NCBI GenBank assembly: GCA_035286585.1
Contig: DATEDC010000099.1
Span: forward strand, 1-64,000
DNA: 64,000 bases
Source of the DNA: DSOS01 sp035286585
GTDB lineage: Bacteria; Chloroflexota; Anaerolineae; Anaerolineales; UBA4823
Direction: 5' to 3'
The notes beneath the pieces are model-generated. The model saw only the letters and a program-made list of their open reading frames with translations, searched no databases and was not told where the DNA came from. Within the stretch, counting starts at the first letter, position 1, and each line of letters begins with the position of its first letter. A program made the position numbers and the translations under genes. Shown piece after piece: positions 8,438 to 15,326 of the stretch.

Positions 8438-10096
8438 ATGGAATTAAAAGTTTACCTACGTCCGGTCTTAAAATGGTGGTGGTTGTTAGCGCTGGCTACA
8501 TTGCTAGCGGCTTCCGCCAGTTATTTGGTCGCACGCCGACAACCACCTGTGTATCAGTCGCGCACCACTCTTGTCGCGGGAAGCGCAATTTTCGCTTCTA
8601 ACCCAAACAGTGGAGAGCTCTTTCTAAATCAGCAGTTGGCTTCTTTTTATGCAGAACTGGCTTTGCGCGATCCGGTTCGCAATGCTACCATCGATGCTTT
8701 AGGGCTGTCGTTTTTGCCTCCATATACCGCGCGACCGCTGCCTAACAGCCAGTTTATCGAGATTGTAGTGACGGACACCAACCCACAGCGAGCCCAGGCT
8801 GTCGCCAGAGAATTAGCCGATCAACTCATCAAGCAAACTCCTGCCAACGATGATGACGATCAGGAACGCCAGTCATTTATTGAAAGCCAACTCAGAACGC
8901 TCGAAGCTCGCATCACAGAGATTCAATCCGAGCTGATTGAAAAACAGAAGGAGCTTGCAACCCTCACCAGCGCCAGGGAGATCTCGGTAACAGAAAATGA
9001 AATTGCGTCCTTAGAAAGGAGCTTATCTGATTACCGGTCCGATTATTCATCCCTGTTGGATAATTCGACCCGCGGCGCGGTGAACACGCTATCTATTCTG
9101 GAATCGGCAAACCTGCCCCGCCAGCCAGTCGGCCCAAGTTCGATGACAATGGTCATCCTTTCCGCCGCGGTCGCCTTCTCTATCGCTGCTGCTGCGGCTT
9201 ATATCCTGGAATACCTGGATGACACCTTGAAACTGCCAGAGGATATCACACGCCTGGTCGACCTACCCGTCATTGGTTATATCTCGGATGTTGAAAAAGA
9301 GGATTACCTTGGAGCCTATGTGACCAAACATCCCCGCTCTGCCGTTGCGGAGGCTTTCCGCGCCTTGCGCACAGATCTTGAATTCTCAGGCGTGGATGAA
9401 CCGTTGGGGACTCTATTGGTTACCAGTCCGGACATGGCAGCCGGCAAAACCTCCATCGCTATCAACCTGGCGGTTGTCCTTGCCCAGTCAGGGAAACGGG
9501 TGGTGCTGATTGATGGTGATTTGCGCAAACCCAGTATACATCGCAGTTTAGGACTCTCAAATCATCGTGGTTTGGCTGATGTCTTCCGCGGTAATTTGGA
9601 CGTTCACCATGTCATCACGAACTGGAAAGATGGCAACTTGTCGATCCTGACAAGCGGCGGGCAACCGCCTAACCCAACCGAACTGCTTGGCTCGAAGAAA
9701 ATGGATCAGATCCTGGAATCCGTCAAAGAGCAGGCGGATATTGTTGTCATCGATGGGCCGCCCTTCGTAGTCTCAGATGCCACGATCCTCGCCACCAAAG
9801 TTGATGGCGTGTTGCTGGTTTATCGTTACGGGCATACCCGCAGGAATGTAGCCATCAACACAGCCAAGCAATTACGCCGGGTGGGCGCGCGCACCCTCGG
9901 TGTGGTGCTAAACCGCATTCCGCGCGCACGTGAGGAACTGTTTGGCATGTACAATTATTACTACCGTGAGTATTACACGCAAGAGGGAGAAGAAATTGCT
10001 GCTCCCGTAAATGGGCGTTCCTGGTTGTCCAGGATCATCCGACGCAAACCCGGGCAAATGCCTGAACGTCCCAAAGCAAAAGATGCGGTCGAATGA
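8438..10096 (+). CDS. Wzz-domain polysaccharide co-polymerase / BY-type tyrosine autokinase
   Basis: Controls EPS chain length and export. Residues about 1-40 hold the first membrane helix (LKWWWLLALATLLAASASYL), followed by an extracytoplasmic Wzz-type domain with a coiled coil (about 140-205), a second helix near 235-260, then a cytoplasmic BY-kinase: Walker A variant AAGKTSIAINLA, Walker A' VVLIDGDLRKPSIH, Walker B DIVVIDGPPF. A tyrosine cluster near the C-terminus (MYNYYYREYY) is the usual autophosphorylation site. Proximal membrane and kinase parts are on one chain, as in proteobacterial Wzc and unlike split Firmicutes CapA/B. ATG 8438. Last gene of the EPS block, followed by a terminator. 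Confidence 0.92.
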   Translation: MELKVYLRPVLKWWWLLALATLLAASASYLVARRQPPVYQSRTTLVAGSAIFASNPNSGELFLNQQLASFYAELALRDPVRNATIDALGLSFLPPYTARPLPNSQFIEIVVTDTNPQRAQAVARELADQLIKQTPANDDDDQERQSFIESQLRTLEARITEIQSELIEKQKELATLTSAREISVTENEIASLERSLSDYRSDYSSLLDNSTRGAVNTLSILESANLPRQPVGPSSMTMVILSAAVAFSIAAAAAYILEYLDDTLKLPEDITRLVDLPVIGYISDVEKEDYLGAYVTKHPRSAVAEAFRALRTDLEFSGVDEPLGTLLVTSPDMAAGKTSIAINLAVVLAQSGKRVVLIDGDLRKPSIHRSLGLSNHRGLADVFRGNLDVHHVITNWKDGNLSILTSGGQPPNPTELLGSKKMDQILESVKEQADIVVIDGPPFVVSDATILATKVDGVLLVYRYGHTRRNVAINTAKQLRRVGARTLGVVLNRIPRAREELFGMYNYYYREYYTQEGEEIAAPVNGRSWLSRIIRRKPGQMPERPKAKDAVE

Positions 10097-10135
10097 AGCT
10101 AGAGTTGATTTCGATCTCCCTCTGTTTTTAATAGG

Positions 10136-10163
10136 CCGCCCCTCCCAAGGGGCGGTTATTTTT
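10136..10163 (+). terminator. rho-independent terminator after the EPS operon
   Basis: CCGCCCCT (10136-10143), loop CCCA, AGGGGCGG (10148-10155), then TTATTTTT. Perfect 8-bp G/C-rich stem with a U-tract, 40 bases after the kinase stop codon. Confidence 0.85.
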
Positions 10164-10212
10164 GCTTTATATCTCTTAACCTGATGTTCTATTGCGCTTA
10201 ACCCTTCCCTGG

Positions 10213-10240
10213 TTGTGTGCGGGAACCCGACTGGTATGAT
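10213..10240 (+). promoter_or_regulatory. possible promoter of the CBM/DNRLRE surface protein
   Basis: TTGTGT (10213-10218) and TATGAT (10235-10240) separated by 16 bases, about 95 bases upstream of the start codon and downstream of the EPS terminator. Reasonable sigma-70-like match; no further support. Confidence 0.4.
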
Positions 10241-10334
10241 ATTTGCATTGAATCCAGTTCGAACCTCGTTTTTCGGGAGATATTCGAAACATGGATAATG
10301 CGCTGAAGTTCCTCTCTGCGTGGGAGGGGTGGTG

Positions 10335-11810
10335 ATGATAATGCCTGGATTTTCGGGCTTGATACGACAATGGCTGGCTGGCATGTTGGTTGTAATCTTT
10401 GTGAGTCCTGGGTTTGGAGCGTCGTTCAACCTGGCTCGAGCTGAAGGATCGGAACAGACTTTTACGAGGGACCAGCCAGCAGCGGATACGTTCACAGTTG
10501 CCATACCTCTGGTGTATAAATCTCCACTTTTACCCAGTGCGCCGCGAGTAAATGCGCCATATTTCAATCAAAATATCTTATTTGGGCGTACAGCGGTGTT
10601 TTGGTTTGGACAGGTTGGGGTAACACACAATTACGCCGATGTGCGCGTTGGCTACAACTCCAGCGAGCTGTTCATCCATCTGAATGTGTTCGACCGCCTG
10701 GTCTGGTTCGATGAGTCTCCCTCGCTGGAAGATTTAACCGCCTGGGATGGAGCGAGCTTGTTTTTGAATATATCTGGAAATACTGGCAACTCACCTGCTG
10801 CGAGCTCATACCGCTTCGATGGCCAGGTGCGCTGGTGGCTCGATCCGAGGCTATATCAGTCAAGTTACCAGGGGAATGGTGCGGACTGGCAAGCTGTCAG
10901 CGTGCCTCTTACTGTTGAGGGCGGTTGGGTGAGCGAAACATTGCCGAACAACACTACTGACGATGTCGGTTGGTCGCTTGTTTTCCATATACCCTTCACC
11001 AGCCTGGGTCTGACAGGGCCACCTGCAAGCGGCTCGATATGGGGACTGGGATTGACGCTGCACGATCGGGACGATGCAGTCGGCTCATCTATCCCAGATC
11101 AGCTTTGGCCGACCGGGATGCAACCTCAATCACCAGTTACCTGGGGGCAAATCCATTATGGGCTGCCTGGTTTCAGCCCGCCAGACATATCCCCGGCGGG
11201 CACAACCACTGTGCGCCATTTGCTGGATGGGGCCACAGTGAGGGACAGTATGGTAGGTGGAGGGTTCAACTGCGGCGGTTCGCTTAACCGCTGGACGCAA
11301 TGGGGATTCACGAATTATGCCCATACCACCCAACTGAATGTTCAAAACCAGGCGCAGCTTGGCGATTGGCCGTGTTTCTCGAAAATCTATCTGACCTTTC
11401 CGCTGAGTTCAATCCCGCAGGGGAAAACGATCATCTCTGCCACTCTAACCCTGTACCAATTAGGAAATTCCAATCCATCCGAGGCGAACTCCTCATTGAT
11501 TCAGATGCTCATGATTGCCTCAGACTGGGACGAATCTACTCTGAACTGGAACAACGCCCCCCTGGCCTGGGAGAATGTCAGCCAGGCATGGGTTGAAGCG
11601 CTGCCCGGATACCCGGGCTATCCGGGTGTCCCCCGCCAGTGGGATCTCAGCCGGGCGGTTGCTCAGGCATACTCATCCGGAGCGCCGCTGCGCCTGGCGA
11701 TGTATTCTGCCGATTTTCCGATGCACAGCGGCAAGTATTTTTATTCGTCTGACATGGATGATTACGCTGCCATCACCCGACCCACCCTTACCGTGATCTG
11801 GGGCGATTGA
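10335..11810 (+). CDS. secreted protein with CBM9-like and DNRLRE domains
   Basis: Exported protein of about 491 residues. An N-terminal signal segment (GMLVVIFVSPGFGASFNLA) is followed by a low-complexity linker with AIPLVYK. About residues 75-270 look like a CBM9/DOMON-type carbohydrate-binding beta-sandwich (SELFIHLNVFDRLVWFDE; WGLGLTLHDRDD). About residues 285-491 match the DNRLRE pattern: a strand-rich start, LTFPLSSIPQGKTIISATLTL, SDWDESTLNWNNAP, and a terminal RPTLTVIWGD. DNRLRE modules are found in extracellular adhesive or structural proteins. I prefer ATG 10335 over GTG 10320 because GGGAGG lies six bases upstream. Its position after the EPS locus suggests an extracellular matrix role; function is not established. 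Confidence 0.75.
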   Translation: MIMPGFSGLIRQWLAGMLVVIFVSPGFGASFNLARAEGSEQTFTRDQPAADTFTVAIPLVYKSPLLPSAPRVNAPYFNQNILFGRTAVFWFGQVGVTHNYADVRVGYNSSELFIHLNVFDRLVWFDESPSLEDLTAWDGASLFLNISGNTGNSPAASSYRFDGQVRWWLDPRLYQSSYQGNGADWQAVSVPLTVEGGWVSETLPNNTTDDVGWSLVFHIPFTSLGLTGPPASGSIWGLGLTLHDRDDAVGSSIPDQLWPTGMQPQSPVTWGQIHYGLPGFSPPDISPAGTTTVRHLLDGATVRDSMVGGGFNCGGSLNRWTQWGFTNYAHTTQLNVQNQAQLGDWPCFSKIYLTFPLSSIPQGKTIISATLTLYQLGNSNPSEANSSLIQMLMIASDWDESTLNWNNAPLAWENVSQAWVEALPGYPGYPGVPRQWDLSRAVAQAYSSGAPLRLAMYSADFPMHSGKYFYSSDMDDYAAITRPTLTVIWGD

Positions 11811-11934
11811 GGGCAAAACATCTTATGGCATTGCCTGCAAAACGACAACTTGCGTATTTTTTGATGGGTGGTAACGGTTTCAGGAAGGGAGGTAGAACGA
11901 GATACCAGTAAAACATAAAGAGCAGTTGTTTGGT

Positions 11935-13278
11935 CTAAGGTGTGACGACCAGGGGTTGCATGGCGCTGAAAACGGTGAGTAAATATCCACTTAACGGTTT
12001 TTGAGCGCCGACGCCCCACCAAAAATCTCCACTCTGGATGCGCACGCCATCAGACAAAACCCCATCGAACGGTATGGAAGTGAAACTGGTGAACCCGGAT
12101 ACCCAAACGGAGAACTGGCGGTCGCCACGGGTAAGGTTGATCCAATAAAATGTGGCCAGAGGATATTGACGCCACTCGAACCACAGCGGAGAGGTGGTGG
12201 ATATTGACCCTGCAGAAACAGCAGCATTTGGAGGCGGGCTAACTTGCTCGAAACCTAATGGGGCGATCTCCAGGTCAGGTAAATTTTCAAGCTCGCCATT
12301 CGCCATCAGTATCGGCTCCAACCACGCCCAACTGACCACCTGCCCAATCAGGTATTGGGGATTAAGCTCTTGCGAGAATACCAAGGTGTAACTCTGGTCG
12401 GAAACTACCACGTTGTTGAATGTAAACCTGCCGCTCTGGTTAGTCGTACTCACCATCAAGGGGTTGTTATATTGATCTTCGAGCAAGATGGCGACACCAG
12501 CCTGAACGGGAACCCCGTTGTAAGTCAGTCGCCCGCTTATGCTACCGGTAGTAAGCGTGGCGGAAGGGGTCAGGTTGGATCGGACCCGCACCATCACAGT
12601 CAGCAAGTCATCTGCCCTGGCGACGATGTCCACTCTTTGCCCCTGTGGGTTCACGAATGTCCAAACGCCCAAATGGTCTCCAATGATCTCAGGCGCCAGC
12701 ATGGGAACGTTGAGCTCGACAACTTCGCCGGGAGAAACACTTGCTCCTATTTCGATCCTTACAGGGCTGGCATACACCTCGCCCGAGATCCAGGTTATGG
12801 CGTAATTACTCGCCCAGGTGCAGGAGCCGACGTTGCGCAGCCTCCAAAAATGGGCAAATGGTTCGCCAGGCAAGCGAGTGCTTATCTGGGCAGGCAGCAA
12901 ATCCTGGGCAAGATCGCAAGGAGCAGGCGCGATGGTCGGAGTCGATGTAGCGGTATCCAAGCCCGGGGTGGGAGAAGCAGAAGGCTCAATGGACTGGGAG
13001 GGGGTAGAAGCAAGCTGGGTGAATTCGGGAGATGCTTGTGGAGTTGTCCCGACAATATTTGTGGTAGGAAACGCTTGTGGAGCTGCTGTCCGAGCAGTTG
13101 GCGAGACGAAGGCTGCCTTGGTTACTGTCGGCGATAATTGTGCCCCGGAGGGTGTTCGCACGGGTTGAATTCGACAGCCGACAATGATCAGACCGCAGAT
13201 CAGGATGAAAACATGCGCCCATTTAGCGGGCGCTGCCCCGGCTTCCAGCCCGGTTCTTAACCCATGCTTGGAGGTCAT
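11935..13278 (-). CDS. lipoprotein with NBR1-type Ig-like domain and carboxypeptidase-regulatory-like domain
   Basis: Exported lipoprotein of about 447 residues. A hydrophobic signal ends in the lipobox IIVGC. A Ser/Thr/Pro-rich linker (to about residue 140) leads to an NBR1-type Ig-like domain (LPGEPFAHFWRLRNVGSCTW ... EIIGDHLGVWTFVNPQG), a domain frequent in Chloroflexota surface proteins, then a Cna-B/CarboxypepD-regulatory-like domain (SISGRLTYNGVPVQAGVAI ... NQSGRFTFNNVVV), and a C-terminal beta-rich segment. ATG 13278 is chosen: GAGGTG sits six bases upstream and includes the alternative GTG at 13287. It is divergent from the PKD gene and probably works outside the cell; partner unknown. 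Confidence 0.78.
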   Translation of the reverse strand: MTSKHGLRTGLEAGAAPAKWAHVFILICGLIIVGCRIQPVRTPSGAQLSPTVTKAAFVSPTARTAAPQAFPTTNIVGTTPQASPEFTQLASTPSQSIEPSASPTPGLDTATSTPTIAPAPCDLAQDLLPAQISTRLPGEPFAHFWRLRNVGSCTWASNYAITWISGEVYASPVRIEIGASVSPGEVVELNVPMLAPEIIGDHLGVWTFVNPQGQRVDIVARADDLLTVMVRVRSNLTPSATLTTGSISGRLTYNGVPVQAGVAILLEDQYNNPLMVSTTNQSGRFTFNNVVVSDQSYTLVFSQELNPQYLIGQVVSWAWLEPILMANGELENLPDLEIAPLGFEQVSPPPNAAVSAGSISTTSPLWFEWRQYPLATFYWINLTRGDRQFSVWVSGFTSFTSIPFDGVLSDGVRIQSGDFWWGVGAQKPLSGYLLTVFSAMQPLVVTP

Positions 13279-13336
13279 AGCCTTCACCTCATACTTGCTA
13301 CCCTCTAGAGTAACTACAGAGAGTTAAGAAAAACGT

Positions 13337-13367
13337 TTGGCGTTGCAGGTTGAATTTATTATATAAT
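13337..13367 (+). promoter_or_regulatory. possible promoter of the PKD protein gene
   Basis: A perfect -10 hexamer TATAAT (13362-13367) lies in the A/T-rich divergent region; the best upstream partner is TTGGCG (13337-13342) at a long 19-base spacing. A GGAGGT ribosome site follows at 13411-13416, 10 bases before the GTG start. Confidence 0.35.
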
Positions 13368-13426
13368 CAATTTTATCTTGAGTAGTCATTCACAGGTACT
13401 AATTTTTATGGGAGGTAAATTGAGCT

Positions 13427-14488
13427 GTGTCACATTCTAAACATTACCATCCAAAGCGGATGATCTACCTGTTGTTGCTCATCGTTATACCCCTATTGCT
13501 CGCAATCACCTGGGTTATTAAGGTAAGACCAGCCATTGGCGCCGATTCGAGACCCTCCGGAGTCGATCCTGAGGGTCCACCTATTGGCAGCCCGCCCGTG
13601 CTTGGGACTGTCTCGAGCAATTCACCTGTCAGCGAGAACGACAGCCTGGTTATCAGCGGTAATTTCTCCGACCCAGACACCAGCGACACTTTTACACTGG
13701 ATGTCAGGTGGGGTAATGGCGATAGGGATATCTACGAGTATACATCTGGGACAACGGGGTTCAGCGAAACTCACCAATACCGGGATGATAACCCTAGCGG
13801 AACAAGTTCAGATCAATATACAATCAATATCAGTTTGACGGATAGCTCGGGATTAATCGATACAGATACAATAACCATAACAGTGAATAATGTAGCTCCG
13901 ACGCTGGCCAGTGTCGTAATCACTCCATCAATTAACGAGAACGGCACTGCAACTTTGAGCGGGGATATTGTTGATCCTAGCAGCGCGGACACTTTCTCCC
14001 TCGGGGTGATTTGGGGCGATGGGAATGTCAATACTATCAATTATCCAGCAGGGACTACCTCGTTCTCTCTAAACCACCAATACCGGGACGATAATCCCAG
14101 CGGAACTGCTGCAGATGAATATACCATCTCTCTCACTATAACAGATGACGATGGAGGCTCGAGCAACGACTCTACCAGCATCACGGTCAACAATGTGGCG
14201 CCAGTTGTCCAGGCTGGAGCGGATCAGCAAGCGTTAATATTCGAGGTACTGTCATTTAACGGCAGCTTTACTGACCCGGGCAGCCTGGACACACACACGA
14301 TTGAGTGGAATTTTGGAGACGGCACACCGGTCGTGAGCGGCAGCCTTACGCCCTCGCACACATTTACCAGAAAGGGCGTATATACGGTAACTTTGACTGT
14401 GCGCGATGATGATAACGGCGTTGGCGTTGACACGCTTGAGGTCACGATAGATGCGTTCATACTCCAATTACCGATGGCATATCGCTGA
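13427..14488 (+). CDS. secreted PKD-repeat protein
   Basis: 353 residues: N-terminal signal helix (IYLLLLIVIPLLLAITWVI), then three Ig-like/PKD modules. The first two (about residues 60-150 and 150-245) are close copies of each other, sharing HQYRDDNPSGT, TVNNVAP and the DP/TFxLxVxWGDG signature; the third (about 255-345) is a canonical PKD domain (IEWNFGDGTPVVSG ... HTFTRKGVYTVTLTVRDDDN). It ends ILQLPMAYR. Such domains support adhesion or protein-carbohydrate contacts on the cell surface. GTG start at 13427. The 3' end overlaps the isoaspartyl methyltransferase start by 38 bases, so the two are probably translated from one message. Confidence 0.8.
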   Translation: MSHSKHYHPKRMIYLLLLIVIPLLLAITWVIKVRPAIGADSRPSGVDPEGPPIGSPPVLGTVSSNSPVSENDSLVISGNFSDPDTSDTFTLDVRWGNGDRDIYEYTSGTTGFSETHQYRDDNPSGTSSDQYTINISLTDSSGLIDTDTITITVNNVAPTLASVVITPSINENGTATLSGDIVDPSSADTFSLGVIWGDGNVNTINYPAGTTSFSLNHQYRDDNPSGTAADEYTISLTITDDDGGSSNDSTSITVNNVAPVVQAGADQQALIFEVLSFNGSFTDPGSLDTHTIEWNFGDGTPVVSGSLTPSHTFTRKGVYTVTLTVRDDDNGVGVDTLEVTIDAFILQLPMAYR

Positions 14489-15326
14489 GCGAAATCCGCG
14501 GGATGCGACTTGCCTGCTGCTCCTGTTGAGCGTGTTGGCGGGGTGCACCTCAACCATTCCAGGTATCGATGCGCCTGAGCAAACAGTAACGGATACAGCG
14601 ATACCGCTCTATTCGACTGCTACCCAGTCCAGCCTGACTCCCACAGAGGAGGTCGACCCATATTATCAGCGCCGTCTGAAGATGGTTGAAAACACCATTG
14701 AAGCGCGCGGTGTCCGCGATGCCCGCGTGCTGGAAGCCATGCGTAGCGTGCCCCGCCACCGCTTCGTCCCCGCTGACTACCTTGAATTCGCCTATGACGA
14801 CAACCCATTGCCCATCGGTTACGGGCAGACGATATCCCAGCCATATATAGTGGCTTTAATGACCGAACTACTCGATCTGACTCCCGGAGAAAAAGTACTC
14901 GAGATTGGAACCGGCTCCGGCTACCAGGCTGCCATCCTGGCGGCATGGGGTGGTCTTGAGGTCTACAGCGTGGAGATCATCCCCGAACTGGCTGAAAGCG
15001 CCGCTGCGCGCCTCCGGGAGCTCGCTTACACCGACGTCCAGGTTATGACCGCGGATGGTTACTTTGGCTGGGTAGAACACGCCCCGTTCGACGCTATTGT
15101 GGTCACAGCTGCTCCGGACCATCTCCCCGCACCCCTGGTCGAGCAGTTGGTGCCGGGTGGCCGCCTGGTCATTCCCATCGGTCCGCCAGGTGGTTTTCAG
15201 ACTTTATGGAAATTTGTTTTTGAGAACGGCGAGCTAAAAGCCTATAACCTTGGATCGGTCGCTTTTGTGCCCTTTACCGGGAGCGGGATTGTCGGGGGGA
15301 CCCCCGGGCCCACAATTTCTCCATAA
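14451..15326 (+). CDS. pcm: exported (lipoprotein) protein-L-isoaspartate O-methyltransferase
   Basis: Repairs isoaspartyl residues in aged proteins by S-adenosylmethionine-dependent methylation. The catalytic part (about residues 70-290) has the family signatures: RHRFVPADYLEFAYDDNPLP, IGYGQTISQPYIVALM, and the SAM loop VLEIGTGSGYQAAILA, then VTAAPDHLPAPLVEQLVPGG. Cytosolic Pcm is about 210 residues; this one adds an N-terminal signal with lipobox LLSVLAGC and a Thr/Pro linker, so it appears to be secreted and lipid-anchored. ATG 14451 has GAGGT eight bases upstream and lies inside the PKD gene. Whether SAM is available outside the membrane is unclear, which makes the location odd. Its 3' end overlaps the convergent gene at 15274 by 53 bases. 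Confidence 0.87.
   Translation: MRSYSNYRWHIAERNPRDATCLLLLLSVLAGCTSTIPGIDAPEQTVTDTAIPLYSTATQSSLTPTEEVDPYYQRRLKMVENTIEARGVRDARVLEAMRSVPRHRFVPADYLEFAYDDNPLPIGYGQTISQPYIVALMTELLDLTPGEKVLEIGTGSGYQAAILAAWGGLEVYSVEIIPELAESAAARLRELAYTDVQVMTADGYFGWVEHAPFDAIVVTAAPDHLPAPLVEQLVPGGRLVIPIGPPGGFQTLWKFVFENGELKAYNLGSVAFVPFTGSGIVGGTPGPTISP

Noticed and set aside
12355..13168. Long plus-strand frames opposite the Ig-domain lipoprotein
   Set aside because: Shadow frames of a gene with clear domains and lipobox on the minus strand.
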